Positions 1 to 8,327 are shown, numbered from the stretch's first letter. The stretch is DNA of 32,192 bases from Caryophanales bacterium UBA1427 (GCA_002329485.1 DCTZ01000041.1:1-32192), one strand, 5' to 3'. The notes: generated by a model not told the origin, from the letters alone. Translations and numbers: made by a program.

Positions 1-2
1 CC

Positions 3-977
3 TGCCCCGGCTGCGGCAAAAGCGAGTTTACGGATATCCGTAAGTTCAACATGATGTTCAAGACTTTCCAAGGCGTGACGGAGGACTCCGCCGCGGAGGT
101 GTATCTCCGTCCGGAAACCGCGCAGGGTATTTTTGTCAATTTCAAGAATGTCCAAAGAACCAGCCGCAAAAAAGTTCCTTTCGGCATCGGTCAAATCGGC
201 AAGAGTTTCCGGAACGAAATCACGCCGGGAAATTTCATTTTCCGGACCCGTGAATTTGAACAGATGGAACTCGAATTTTTCTGCAAGCCAGGAACCGACC
301 AGGAATGGTTCGATTATTGGAATCAATTTTGCTTGGACTTTTTGAAAGAATTGGGTCTTCGTTCCGAACTGGTCAGAACCAGAAAACACCGTCCGGAAGA
401 ATTGTCGCATTATTCCAAAGCCACAACGGATATCGAATTTGCTTTTCTTTTCGGTTGGGGCGAACTTTGGGGTATTGCCAACCGTACCGATTACGATTTG
501 CGCGTGCACCAAGAACATTCGAAAGAAAAACTCGAATACCTTGATCCGGAAACAAACGAAAAATACTTGCCCTATGTAATCGAACCGAGCGTCGGCGTCG
601 AACGTTTGCTGCTCGCCATCCTGACCAGCGCTTACGACGAAGAAGTGCTCGAAAACGGCGAAACCAGAGAAGTATTGCATCTCGTTCCGTATTTAGCTCC
701 TTATAAGTTTGCGGTTTTGCCGTTAGTCAATAAATTAAACGAACCGGCGTTTGCTTTGTACCAGAAGCTGATGCCCCTCGGCATGGCTACTTATGATACG
801 AGCGGTGCCATCGGACGCCGGTATCGCCGGCAAGACGCTATCGGAACCCCTTATTGCATCACAGTCGATTTCCAAACGCTCGAAGATAATACCGTTACGG
901 TCCGTCATCGCGACTCCATGGCTCAGGATCGCGTAGCAATCGACGATTTACCACAATATTTTTACCAAAAATGGTAA
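3..977 (+). CDS. glyS: Glycine--tRNA ligase, alpha2 type (5' truncated)
   Basis: Class II aminoacyl-tRNA synthetase that charges tRNA-Gly in the cytoplasm. The open frame enters from the left edge; the first visible residues are CPGCGKSEFTDIRKFN, whose CPxCG is part of the zinc-binding insert of this family. About 324 residues of a usual ~460 are present. Class II motif 2 is visible (FRNEITPGNFIFRTREFEQ), motif 3 is PSVGVERLLLAIL, and the anticodon-binding domain is at the C-terminus (LAPYKFAVLPL to GRRYRRQDAIGTPYC). This is the single-chain form found in Staphylococcus and mycoplasmas, not the two-subunit GlyQ/GlyS form. The ATG at 51 is an internal Met, not the start. It ends in TAA and is followed 64 nt later by dnaG, an order familiar in Bacillota. 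A T-box leader, if any, lies outside the window. Confidence 0.96.
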   Translation, partial: CPGCGKSEFTDIRKFNMMFKTFQGVTEDSAAEVYLRPETAQGIFVNFKNVQRTSRKKVPFGIGQIGKSFRNEITPGNFIFRTREFEQMELEFFCKPGTDQEWFDYWNQFCLDFLKELGLRSELVRTRKHRPEELSHYSKATTDIEFAFLFGWGELWGIANRTDYDLRVHQEHSKEKLEYLDPETNEKYLPYVIEPSVGVERLLLAILTSAYDEEVLENGETREVLHLVPYLAPYKFAVLPLVNKLNEPAFALYQKLMPLGMATYDTSGAIGRRYRRQDAIGTPYCITVDFQTLEDNTVTVRHRDSMAQDRVAIDDLPQYFYQKW

Positions 978-1041
978 AAAAGAAGTAAAATCGCGCCGTT
1001 GTGCGTATATTTATTTAGAATGATTTTGCAAAGGAGGGCAT

Positions 1042-2820
1042 ATGTTATCGAAAACCATAATCAACAAGGTCATCAATGAGACCGATATAGTCGAAGTAAT
1101 TTCCGAGTATGTCCCGTTGCAACCGAAGGGTAAAAGCATGTTCGGGCTTTGCCCTTTTCATGACGATCAAAACCCGTCGATGTCGGTTTCGCGCGAAATC
1201 AAAATGTTCAACTGTTTCAGTTGCAATACCAAAGGCAATGTCATCGATTTTGTGGCGAAGTACGAAAACCTCAATTTTGAAAAAGCCGCCATCAAACTTG
1301 CCAAACGGCTGGGAATCAAAATCGATTATCGCCAAACGGCGGAAGAACTCCAAAACGAAAAACGTTATCAAATCATGGAAGAAGCAACCCGTTTTTACGA
1401 GTTCTATCTGCACAACAGCAAAGAAGGACAAGTTGCTTTGGAGTATTTGACTAACCGGGGCATAACCGAAGAAATGATTAAGCGTTTCAGAATCGGACTA
1501 GCCCCGAGCGAAATGAACTATCTGCACCTGGCCTTAAAAGAAAAACAGGTTGATTTTCTCGACCAGGTCGAACTCGGATTGGTCCGGGAAAACAAAGAAA
1601 CGGGTCCCTATGACTTGTTTCGGTCGCGTATCATATTTCCGCTTTCCGATGCTTACGGTCGGGTGGTAGGATTCAGCGGCCGGGTTTATCTTCCGGGGGA
1701 CAACAATACGAAATACATGAATTCCCCGGAATCAAGTTTTTTCCATAAATCCAATCTGCTGTATAATTTGCACCAGGCGACCCTGCACGCCAAACGGATT
1801 GATAAAATCTTTTTGTTTGAAGGTTTCATGGACGTGCTTGCGGCGGATTCGGCAGGAATCAAAAACGGCGTAGCCACGATGGGGACCGCACTTACCAAAG
1901 AACATATTGCTACATTGCTTAGCATTACCAAAAACATTGTTCTTTGTTTTGACGGCGACCAGGCGGGTATTACCGCAACCAAACGGGCGGCGGAACTGTT
2001 TGTTCCGACCAAAGTCTTGCCTCAGGTGGTTGTATTGCCAGACGGGCTTGACCCCGACGATTATCGCAAAAAATACGGCGATCTTGCTTTAAACGAATAT
2101 TTAAATACCAACAGTGTCAATATTTATGAATTTCTTTTCCAGGACGCCAAACGCGATTTGGTGCCAGATGATTTAAACAGCGTCGAAAAATTTAAGAATG
2201 CGGTGTTCGGATTTATCAGGATGTCCCGTTCGCAAACCGTCAAAGATTTCTTTTTAAAGAAAACCGCGGAAACTTTGGGTATCGGTCTGGAAGCTTTAGC
2301 CAACGATTTTGGCTATATGAGAGAAGACATTACTCCGGTACCGAGCACAAAACCGATTTCTTTTCCTAAATCCCAAAACAGATTATCCAAAGGGGTTATC
2401 AAGGCATACAGATTAATCATTTATCGGGCTCTGCTATCGGTAACCGATTTCCAGCAAATCCTGATGGATTTAAGCGGAATTCATCCTTCCCAGGATTATG
2501 TCAAATACCATAATTTCCTGGAATCCATGGGCGGTTTTTACCATGAAGGGGTTTTCGACCATGAAGGGTTTTTGAACAAAATCGGTCAAAACGAAACATT
2601 CAAAACGATTTATCAGGATGTCATGTCAGAACCGCCGCTTGATTACGAAAAACCGAAGTATTTGGAAGACTGTATCGAAAAGGTCAGACAGAACGCGGAA
2701 AAAGAAATGCTTGTCTTTTTGCTTCAAAAAACCTTGGAAAGCGACCATGGGGGTTTTGGCGACGAAATTCTCAAAAACAAGCGTGAAAGAACAAAGATTA
2801 TTGAAAATGAGGTGGAATAG
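1042..2820 (+). CDS. dnaG: DNA primase DnaG
   Basis: Makes RNA primers for DNA replication and works with the replicative helicase. At 592 residues it has normal length. The N-terminal CHC2 zinc finger has Cys37, His40, Cys58 and Cys61. The TOPRIM catalytic domain contains EGFMD with Glu260 and DGD at 304-306, the acidic metal-binding residues. The C-terminal ~170 residues would be the helicase-binding part and are poorly conserved, as usual. The ATG start has a strong AAGGAGG at 1031-1037, 4 nt upstream. It ends in TAG, and the next gene starts at the following base, so it is probably cotranscribed with the sigma factors. I saw no convincing promoter in the 64 nt after glyS. Confidence 0.97.
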   Translation: MLSKTIINKVINETDIVEVISEYVPLQPKGKSMFGLCPFHDDQNPSMSVSREIKMFNCFSCNTKGNVIDFVAKYENLNFEKAAIKLAKRLGIKIDYRQTAEELQNEKRYQIMEEATRFYEFYLHNSKEGQVALEYLTNRGITEEMIKRFRIGLAPSEMNYLHLALKEKQVDFLDQVELGLVRENKETGPYDLFRSRIIFPLSDAYGRVVGFSGRVYLPGDNNTKYMNSPESSFFHKSNLLYNLHQATLHAKRIDKIFLFEGFMDVLAADSAGIKNGVATMGTALTKEHIATLLSITKNIVLCFDGDQAGITATKRAAELFVPTKVLPQVVVLPDGLDPDDYRKKYGDLALNEYLNTNSVNIYEFLFQDAKRDLVPDDLNSVEKFKNAVFGFIRMSRSQTVKDFFLKKTAETLGIGLEALANDFGYMREDITPVPSTKPISFPKSQNRLSKGVIKAYRLIIYRALLSVTDFQQILMDLSGIHPSQDYVKYHNFLESMGGFYHEGVFDHEGFLNKIGQNETFKTIYQDVMSEPPLDYEKPKYLEDCIEKVRQNAEKEMLVFLLQKTLESDHGGFGDEILKNKRERTKIIENEVE

Positions 2821-4077
2821 TTGGAAGAATTGTATAAAACGGAATTAGAAACTTTGCTTGAATATGCGCAAGAAAAAGGTTATGTTCCGTTAAGCAAAAT
2901 TATTGAGGTTTTTAACAATCCTTCGGAAGAATTGTTGGACGATGTGGTAAAATACCTCGAAAATGCGAATATCGAAGTTACCCGGGATAGCGAAGATGTT
3001 CCGAACGAAGAAGAATTGCTCATCGAAAAAGTCGATGACGAGTTCGAAGCTTTCATCGAAGGAGAAGTCGACGAAGAATTTGAAGATTTGGCTACCGCCG
3101 TGGAAAACGAAATCAAAGTGGCCGATTTCGACGATATTGTTTCGCTTTCTTATAATGCGGATGACCCGGTTAAGATGTATCTTCGCGACATCGGACAGAT
3201 TGAGCTTTTAAGCATTACCCAGGAAATTGAACTGGCCCGGACCGTTCAGGAAGGGGTTGCCAGCCAACAAAAGCTGGAATCGTTTCAAAAAGCCGGCAAA
3301 ACTTTGTCGTCGGAAGAAATGCGCGATTTAAACAACAAGGTCGAAAAAGGAATTCTGGCCCGGGATATGCTGATCGAATCCAATTTGCGTCTCGTTGTTT
3401 CGATTGCCAAACGTTATCTCAACCGGGGACTTCCTTTCCTTGATTTGATTCAGGAAGGCAATATGGGTTTGATTAAAGCGGTTTACAAGTTTGACCCGAC
3501 CAAAGGCTTCAAATTTTCCACTTATGCCACCTGGTGGATTCGTCAATCCATCACCAGAGCGATTGCCGATCAGGGAAGAACAATCCGGATTCCGGTTCAT
3601 ATGGTCGAAACCATCAACAAATTGATGCGCATCACCCGGAAATTAACGCAGGAAAAACGCCGAGAACCGACGCCGGAAGAAATTGCGGCGGAAATGAAAA
3701 TCTCCGTCGAAAAGGTGCAACAAATTCAAAAGATTGCCCAAGAGCCGATTTCCATCGATTCGACGGTGGGCGAAGAGGAGGATTCCAGCCTCGCCGATTT
3801 TATTTCGGACCAAAATACGCAAAATCCGCTGGAATTTACCGAAGACCGGGCTTTCCGGGAAGAAATCGAAGCAGTACTTCAGACTTTAACGCCGCGGGAA
3901 GAAAAAGTTATCCGTTTGCGTTACGGTTTGGATGACAATCGCGCCCGGACCTTGGAAGAAGTCGGCCGAGAATTCGGGGTAACCAGAGAAAGAATTCGGC
4001 AAATCGAAGCCAAAGCCATTCGTCGCTTGCGTCATCCGACCAGATTAAAACGTTTGTTGCAACATCGCAACAAATAA
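2821..4077 (+). CDS. rpoD: Primary-type RNA polymerase sigma factor, copy 1
   Basis: Sigma-70 family factor of 418 residues that directs RNA polymerase to -35/-10 promoters. In order: region 1.1-like N-terminus (1 to ~75), acidic linker, region 1.2 from about residue 115 (DPVKMYLRDIG), region 2 with core-binding LRLVVSIAKRYLNRG and the -10-reading YATWWIRQ at 235-242, then Ser243-Ile-Thr245, region 3 with QEPISIDS, and region 4 with a helix-turn-helix (TLEEVGREFGVTRERIRQIE). The start is TTG directly after the dnaG TAG, with GAGGTGG at 2809-2815 and a 5-nt spacer. Its place after dnaG is the standard position of rpoD/sigA, so this is the better candidate for the housekeeping factor. A paralogue follows 33 nt downstream. 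Confidence 0.95.
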   Translation: MEELYKTELETLLEYAQEKGYVPLSKIIEVFNNPSEELLDDVVKYLENANIEVTRDSEDVPNEEELLIEKVDDEFEAFIEGEVDEEFEDLATAVENEIKVADFDDIVSLSYNADDPVKMYLRDIGQIELLSITQEIELARTVQEGVASQQKLESFQKAGKTLSSEEMRDLNNKVEKGILARDMLIESNLRLVVSIAKRYLNRGLPFLDLIQEGNMGLIKAVYKFDPTKGFKFSTYATWWIRQSITRAIADQGRTIRIPVHMVETINKLMRITRKLTQEKRREPTPEEIAAEMKISVEKVQQIQKIAQEPISIDSTVGEEEDSSLADFISDQNTQNPLEFTEDRAFREEIEAVLQTLTPREEKVIRLRYGLDDNRARTLEEVGREFGVTRERIRQIEAKAIRRLRHPTRLKRLLQHRNK

Positions 4078-4110
4078 CCCTTATAAAAAATCCATTTCAG
4101 GGGGGAACTA

Positions 4111-5376
4111 TTGGAAGATTTATATAAAAACGAAATAGGTATGTTGTTGGATTATGCCAACGAAAAAGGTTATGTTCCAATTAAAAGAATTATGGAAGTG
4201 ATGAATAAACATCCCGAAGAAGCCCTCGATGAAGTAGTAAAATTCTTAGAAATTAACGGGATTGAAATCACCCGTCCCACTGATGTCGCATCGGTCAAGG
4301 ACGGTACAGATGAAATTAATTCTGTCGACGATGAAGAATTTGAAGATTTCCTGCATGATTTGCAAAAAGAAGAGCCGGATTTGGAAGAACTGGTGGAAGA
4401 GGTAGAAACGGAAATTCAGGTTTCCGACTTTACCGAATTTATCGCTTCCTCTTTTCGGCTTGACGATCCGGTAAAACAATATCTTCATGAAATCGGTCAA
4501 ATCGATTTGTTGACGGTAACCGAAGAAATTAATTATTCGCGAACCGTCCAGGAAGGACTGGTCGCCCAGGAAAAGTTTGATTGTTACAAAAACGGTCAAA
4601 TAAACTTAAATTCCAACGAACTGCGCGTTTTGGAACGTAAAATTCAGGAAGGAAACATGGCAAGGGATCATTTGATTGAAGCCAATCTTCGGTTGGTTGT
4701 ATCGATTGCCAAGCGTTTCGTTAACCGAGGGTTGCATTTTTTGGATTTGATTCAGGAAGGCAATATGGGGTTAATGAAAGCCGTTTATAAGTACGACGGA
4801 ACACGCGGTTTTCGTTTTTCCACCTATGCTACCTGGTGGATTCGGCAGGCCATTTCGCGCGCTTTGGCGGACCAGGCCCGCACGATTCGTCTTCCGGTTC
4901 ATATGGTCGAAACAATTAACCGTTTAAACCGCAGTATTAAACACCTTACCCAGGAATTGAAACGCGAACCGACTTTGCAGGAGATTGCGGAGGAAGTCAA
5001 AATGCCCTTTGACCGGGTCCAGGAAATCATGCGGATTGCGCAGGAACCGGTTTCCATCGATTCCTTCATCGGGGACGAAGAAGACAATACTTTAATCGAT
5101 TTTATCCCCGACGAAGGTTTGAATCCGCTTCAATTTACCGAAAAACAAGCTTTTCGGGAAGAGGTCAACAACATTTTGCAAACACTAACGCCGCGAGAGG
5201 AAACGGTTATTCGGATGCGCCTCGGCTTTGACGACAACCGAGCCAAAACCTTGGAAGAAGTCGGCCGGGAACTCGGGGTAACGCGGGAAAGGATTCGGCA
5301 AATCGAAACCAAAGCGATTCGCCGTCTTCGCCATCCGTCGCGAATCAAACGTTTGTTGGAATATAAAAGAAGGTAA
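4111..5376 (+). CDS. Primary-type RNA polymerase sigma factor, copy 2 (tandem paralogue)
   Basis: Second full-length sigma-70 factor, 421 residues, in the same order of regions as the gene just upstream. Regions 2 and 4 are nearly the same: YATWWIRQ is at 239-246 and region 4 reads TLEEVGRELGVTRERIRQIE. Differences at or near DNA-reading positions are conservative: Ala247-Ile-Ser249 where copy 1 has Ser-Ile-Thr, and Leu for Phe in the region 4 helix. The N-terminal 110 residues and the acidic linker differ much more. The start is again TTG, preceded by AGGGGGG at 4099-4105, and the first residues (MEDLYKNE) mirror copy 1 (MEELYKTE). It is intact, without stop or frameshift. It could be an alternative group 2 sigma or a partly redundant primary sigma; the sequence cannot decide. 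Confidence 0.93.
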   Translation: MEDLYKNEIGMLLDYANEKGYVPIKRIMEVMNKHPEEALDEVVKFLEINGIEITRPTDVASVKDGTDEINSVDDEEFEDFLHDLQKEEPDLEELVEEVETEIQVSDFTEFIASSFRLDDPVKQYLHEIGQIDLLTVTEEINYSRTVQEGLVAQEKFDCYKNGQINLNSNELRVLERKIQEGNMARDHLIEANLRLVVSIAKRFVNRGLHFLDLIQEGNMGLMKAVYKYDGTRGFRFSTYATWWIRQAISRALADQARTIRLPVHMVETINRLNRSIKHLTQELKREPTLQEIAEEVKMPFDRVQEIMRIAQEPVSIDSFIGDEEDNTLIDFIPDEGLNPLQFTEKQAFREEVNNILQTLTPREETVIRMRLGFDDNRAKTLEEVGRELGVTRERIRQIETKAIRRLRHPSRIKRLLEYKRR

Positions 5377-5379
5377 AGT

Positions 5380-6066
5380 ATGGATTCAAAACGGTTAAAA
5401 ACAGTCAGTTCCTTTTTGCGGGAAAATGACTATTTTGCGGATATCGGCTGCGATCACGGATTGCTTGCCCTTTATGCTTTTGAATTAGGGATCAGAAGAA
5501 TGCAATTAATCGACAACAAAGAAGGTCCACTTAACCAAGCCAAAACCAATCTTGCCCACTTGGCTGATCAATGCGATATCACCTTTACTTTATCCGACGG
5601 TTTAACTTCTCTGAAACCGGACATCGAGGTAATCGCGATTTGCGGCATGGGCGGAAAATTGATATCAGATATTCTGAAGCGGGATTTGGAAAAAGCCAAA
5701 TCGTTAAAAAGACTGATTTTGCAACCCAATACCCAAATTCCTGATGTGCGCAAGTTTTTATCGTCAGCTGGCTTTGCGATTATCGATGAAGCCATTGTTA
5801 AGGAAAAACGAAAGATCTACGAAATAATCGTCGCCCGCTATCAGGATACTTACGGTCAATTGTCAAAGGAAGATTGTTACTTTGGCCCTCGTTTACGAAC
5901 GGTTCGTTCCCTGCTGTTTCTTGAGAAACACCAAAAAAGGCTTGCCCAAATAAACAAAATCCTTAACGAACCGTTATCGGCAAACCGTTACCGTGAATTA
6001 TTTCAAGAAAAAACGATGTTGGAAAGGGAATTAACTAGCCTTAAGGAGATAGAAAATGAAAGTTAA
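5380..6066 (+). CDS. trmK: tRNA (adenine22-N1)-methyltransferase TrmK
   Basis: Predicted SAM-dependent methyltransferase for A22 in the D-loop of some tRNAs (TrmK/YqfN family). The Rossmann-like start carries the SAM loop at about 21-27 (ADIGCDHG), with the family signatures ICGMGGKLI and LILQPN further on. The C-terminal ~60 residues are charged and helical, as in family members. Length is 228 residues, normal. The ATG lies 3 nt after the sigma-factor stop and uses an AGAAGG at the end of that gene as ribosome binding site. Its end overlaps nif3 by 11 nt. The trmK-nif3 pair after dnaG-rpoD is the Bacillus order (yqfN-yqfO). Confidence 0.9.
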   Translation: MDSKRLKTVSSFLRENDYFADIGCDHGLLALYAFELGIRRMQLIDNKEGPLNQAKTNLAHLADQCDITFTLSDGLTSLKPDIEVIAICGMGGKLISDILKRDLEKAKSLKRLILQPNTQIPDVRKFLSSAGFAIIDEAIVKEKRKIYEIIVARYQDTYGQLSKEDCYFGPRLRTVRSLLFLEKHQKRLAQINKILNEPLSANRYRELFQEKTMLERELTSLKEIENES

Positions 6067-6841
6067 AGAACTGCTTGATTATTTGTTGGACCTATATCCC
6101 CTTGATCTTTCCATGCCCTTTGATCAGGGAAAACTGGGATTGCAGATTGGGTCAATCAATAATCCGATTTCCAAAGTGATTTTAACCCTTGATGTGACAG
6201 AATCGGTCATTGAGGAAGCTATCGGAAAAGGAGCAAATGTCATTATCAGTCACCATCCGTTTATTTTTGAGCCGCTTCTGCAAATCAATTATGATTCCTC
6301 TTTGGGCCAAAAGATTAAAAAGCTGCTGACCCATAATTTAAATGTTATCAACCTGCATACAAACCTTGATGTCGCTTCGGACGGGATGAACGATTTTTTG
6401 GCCAAGCGTCTCGGATTAACGGAAATCGAACCGTTGGAAATTAAATCTTCCGATCAGGTGCTTCGGGCCGGTTTGGTGGAACCTCAAACTTTGGCCTTAT
6501 TCGTCCAACGGGTTCAAAAAGCCTTTAACGAAGAAGTTGTACGATATGTAGGTAATCCTAGTCAGATAATTTCCAAAGTTGGCATTGTGGGCGGTTCGGG
6601 CGGCACCGAAATCAACGAAGCGATTTTTCTAGGCTGCCATTGCTTTATCACCGGGGAAATCAAACACCATTCGGCTTTGATGGCCCAGGAAAAGCAAATT
6701 GCTTTAATCGAGGTCAGCCATTCGGTGGAAGCCTTGTATTTAAGTTACTTAAAAGAAAAACTCAATCAGGCTTTCCCGGGGTTGTCGGTTCATATAACCG
6801 AAACACCGGCCAATCCGTTTCGTTTTTCTTATCCGAAATAA
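6056..6841 (+). CDS. yqfO: Nif3-like dinuclear metal centre protein (short form)
   Basis: Member of the Nif3/YqfO/YbgI family, hexameric proteins with a two-metal site; often annotated as GTP cyclohydrolase I type 2 homologue, but the physiological role is unsettled. Metal-binding motifs visible are ISHHPFIFEPL near residue 65, NLHTNLDVASDG near 100, and the C-terminal GEIKHH and SHSVEALYL. At 261 residues it is the short form without the PII-like insert that makes Bacillus YqfO about 370 residues long. The ATG has AAGGAG at 6043-6048 with a 7-nt spacer and overlaps the end of trmK by 11 nt, suggesting translational coupling. It is the last gene of the cluster, before a strong terminator. Confidence 0.9.
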   Translation: MKVKELLDYLLDLYPLDLSMPFDQGKLGLQIGSINNPISKVILTLDVTESVIEEAIGKGANVIISHHPFIFEPLLQINYDSSLGQKIKKLLTHNLNVINLHTNLDVASDGMNDFLAKRLGLTEIEPLEIKSSDQVLRAGLVEPQTLALFVQRVQKAFNEEVVRYVGNPSQIISKVGIVGGSGGTEINEAIFLGCHCFITGEIKHHSALMAQEKQIALIEVSHSVEALYLSYLKEKLNQAFPGLSVHITETPANPFRFSYPK

Positions 6842-6846
6842 GCAGC

Positions 6847-6871
6847 AAAACCCCTCAAACGAGGGGTTTTT
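6847..6871 (+). terminator. Rho-independent terminator after nif3
   Basis: Perfect hairpin AAAACCCCTC / GAGGGGTTTT with a 4-nt AAAC loop, starting 6 nt after the nif3 stop and running into T residues. It closes the dnaG-rpoD-trmK-nif3 run. Because the left arm starts with AAAA it may also work for the opposite strand. Confidence 0.92.
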
Positions 6872-6875
6872 GAGT

Positions 6876-6905
6876 ATAAAAAAAGCACAGATCCTTATCT
6901 GCGCT
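6876..6905 (-). terminator. Rho-independent terminator of the ferredoxin gene
   Basis: Read on the minus strand: AGCGCAGAT, loop AAGG, ATCTGTGCT, then seven T. The stem is 9 bp with one G-T pair that would be an A-C mismatch on the plus strand, so the hairpin is built for minus-strand transcription. It lies about 40 nt after the ferredoxin stop. Confidence 0.85.
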
Positions 6906-6946
6906 AATTTTTCCGCTCTTTTGAAGAGACGGCTAGAAAGAGGTTG

Positions 6947-7114
6947 TTACTTTTCGATAATAGCATCTACTGGGCATACTTCTTGGCAAGCACCGCAATC
7001 GATGCAGGCATTTTCATCGATAACATAGATGGTGCCTTCGCTAATGCAATCCACTGGGCATTCAGCGGCGCAAGAACCACAAGCGATGCAAATATCAGTT
7101 ATTAGTCTTGGCAT
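6947..7114 (-). CDS. fer: 2[4Fe-4S] ferredoxin (clostridial type)
   Basis: Small electron carrier of 55 residues with two 4Fe-4S cluster motifs: Cys9, 12, 15 and 19 followed by Pro, and Cys37, 40, 43 and 47 followed by Pro. An extra Cys23 sits just after the first motif. The start is the ATG at 7114 (MPRLITD), preceded on the minus strand by AGGAGG with good spacing; a longer open frame upstream has no such support. It has its own promoter and terminator and is monocistronic. It likely donates electrons to low-potential anaerobic enzymes; activation of the class III ribonucleotide reductase encoded later in the window is one possible use, but that link is inference. Confidence 0.95.
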   Translation of the reverse strand: MPRLITDICIACGSCAAECPVDCISEGTIYVIDENACIDCGACQEVCPVDAIIEK

Positions 7115-7145
7115 ATCTAAACCTCCTAAAAAATTATTACACTTC

Positions 7146-7174
7146 ATTTTACAAAAAAAATCGGAAAATGACAA
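7146..7174 (-). promoter_or_regulatory. Promoter of the ferredoxin gene
   Basis: On the minus strand: TTGTCA (7174-7169), a 17-nt spacer, TAAAAT (7151-7146), about 32 nt before the ATG. Good match to the primary sigma consensus. Confidence 0.82.
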
Positions 7175-7244
7175 GCAAAACAAGAATATTTTTTCGGGTC
7201 GGGGATTCGGTGATTGATGCGCTAATTATTTTATATCGATTTAA

Positions 7245-7273
7245 TTGCTAACTTTTCCGGTTTTTAGTATAAT
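7245..7273 (+). promoter_or_regulatory. Promoter of yneF
   Basis: TTGCTA (7245-7250), a 17-nt spacer, TATAAT (7268-7273). The ribosome binding site of yneF begins only 8 nt after the -10, so the leader is very short. Confidence 0.82.
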
Positions 7274-7296
7274 ATTAAAAGAAGGAGTTGAAAACA

Positions 7297-7518
7297 ATGG
7301 TACAATGGTGGATAATGTTAATCGCAACAATATTGGCTTTATTAGTTGGAGCAGTTGCCGGCTTTTTTGTCACCCGTTATTTCTTTAACCGTACCTTAGA
7401 AAAAAATCCTCCGATCAACCGTGAAATGATTCGCGCCATGTATATGCAAATGGGACGCAAACCGTCGGAAAAAGATATTACACGGGTGATGGAGGCAATG
7501 AATCAATATAAAAAGTAA
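7297..7518 (+). CDS. yneF: UPF0154 (YneF) family small membrane protein
   Basis: Protein of 73 residues with one N-terminal membrane segment (about 3-26, WWIMLIATILALLVGAVAGF) and the family hallmark NPPINREMIRAMYMQMGRKPS, followed by a short helix ending in EAMNQYKK. The family is widespread in Bacilli and Mollicutes; I know of no established biochemical function. The ATG at 7297 is chosen over an in-frame TTG at 7288 because GAAGGAG at 7281-7287 lies 9 nt before the ATG and directly touches the TTG. It is a single-gene unit with its own promoter and a terminator shared with plsY, which converges on it. Confidence 0.92.
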   Translation: MVQWWIMLIATILALLVGAVAGFFVTRYFFNRTLEKNPPINREMIRAMYMQMGRKPSEKDITRVMEAMNQYKK

Positions 7519-7522
7519 CAAA

Positions 7523-7555
7523 AAAATGTCCAATTTTGAATTGGGCATTTTTGGT
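7523..7555. terminator. Bidirectional terminator between yneF and plsY
   Basis: Hairpin ATGTCCAATT / AATTGGGCAT (one G-T pair) with a 3-nt loop at 7526-7548, flanked by A residues on the left and TTTTTGGTTTT on the right. The two genes converge here, and the A- and T-runs allow it to act in both directions. Confidence 0.82.
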
Positions 7556-7556
7556 T

Positions 7557-8210
7557 TTATAATAGCTTCTCGCGGTCGGTAATTTTCGACTCTGTTTTTG
7601 AAAGCAATCGTTTAATATTATGGCGATGACTGATAACAATTATAATTGTTACCGTACAAAGGAAACCGATTAACCATAAATCAAATCTTCCCGAAGTAAA
7701 CATCGGGCTTCCGAGTTTTTTTTGGTTCGGTAAAATTACGGCAAATATCAAACAGGCAAAAGCGGAAATCAGGGAACCGAGCGAAACAAATTTGGTTATG
7801 GCAACGATGATGATGAAAAGACAAAGACTGATGAAAAAAAGCAGCGGCTGATAAACCAAAATGATTCCCGCAGTACAGGCCACTCCTTTGCCCCCATGAA
7901 ATTTGGCGAAAACCGGAAAAAGATGACCGAGGATGGCGCACACTCCGTAGACGAGGGGATGGACCAAATCGTATTCGGAATAGGGAATGATGTTAAAGCG
8001 AAAAAGCCCAATTATTAATCCGGCTTTAAGCATGTCCAATGCAAAAACAATTATTCCCCATTTGATTCCCAAAACTCTTAAGGCATTGGTTGCTCCCATG
8101 TTGCGGCTGCCGTGTTCGCGAATATCGATTCCCTTAACCAGTTTTCCGATAATCAAAGCAAAGGGAATCGAACCAAGCAGATAAGCCGCTATCATCAATA
8201 AAAACTCCAC
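7557..8210 (-). CDS. plsY: Acyl-phosphate:glycerol-3-phosphate acyltransferase PlsY
   Basis: Integral membrane enzyme that transfers an acyl group from acyl-phosphate to glycerol-3-phosphate, the first step of phospholipid synthesis. It has 217 residues and several hydrophobic segments. Conserved motifs: GSIPFALIIGKL with GSRNMGATNALRVLG (cytoplasmic motif 1), FHGGKGVACTAG (motif 2), and FVSLGSLISA. The start is GTG at 8210, preceded by GAGGTG with a 6-nt spacer; an ATG five codons later lacks such a site. It has its own promoter. GpsA, which makes its glycerol-3-phosphate substrate, is encoded about 8 kb further on. Confidence 0.95.
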   Translation of the reverse strand: MEFLLMIAAYLLGSIPFALIIGKLVKGIDIREHGSRNMGATNALRVLGIKWGIIVFALDMLKAGLIIGLFRFNIIPYSEYDLVHPLVYGVCAILGHLFPVFAKFHGGKGVACTAGIILVYQPLLFFISLCLFIIIVAITKFVSLGSLISAFACLIFAVILPNQKKLGSPMFTSGRFDLWLIGFLCTVTIIIVISHRHNIKRLLSKTESKITDREKLL

Positions 8211-8236
8211 GTTTCACACCTCACTTAATCGTAGAT

Positions 8237-8265
8237 ATTATACTCTTTTTTGCCTGAAATTGCAA
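8237..8265 (-). promoter_or_regulatory. Promoter of plsY
   Basis: On the minus strand: TTGCAA (8265-8260), a 17-nt spacer, TATAAT (8242-8237). It lies about 27 nt before the GTG start. Confidence 0.85.
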
Positions 8266-8327
8266 TAAATTCACCATATTTGGTCTTTTAGTGGCTTTTT
8301 TGAATAATTTTTATACATTTTAATCAT

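Noticed and set aside
51..53. ATG as start of the first gene
   Set aside because: The frame is open to the window edge and the residues before it carry the GlyRS zinc motif, so the gene is truncated by the edge.
961..978. Hairpin TTTACCA / TGGTAAA over the glyS stop as terminator
   Set aside because: Only 7 bp, AT-rich, and no T-tract on the plus strand; read-through to dnaG is expected.
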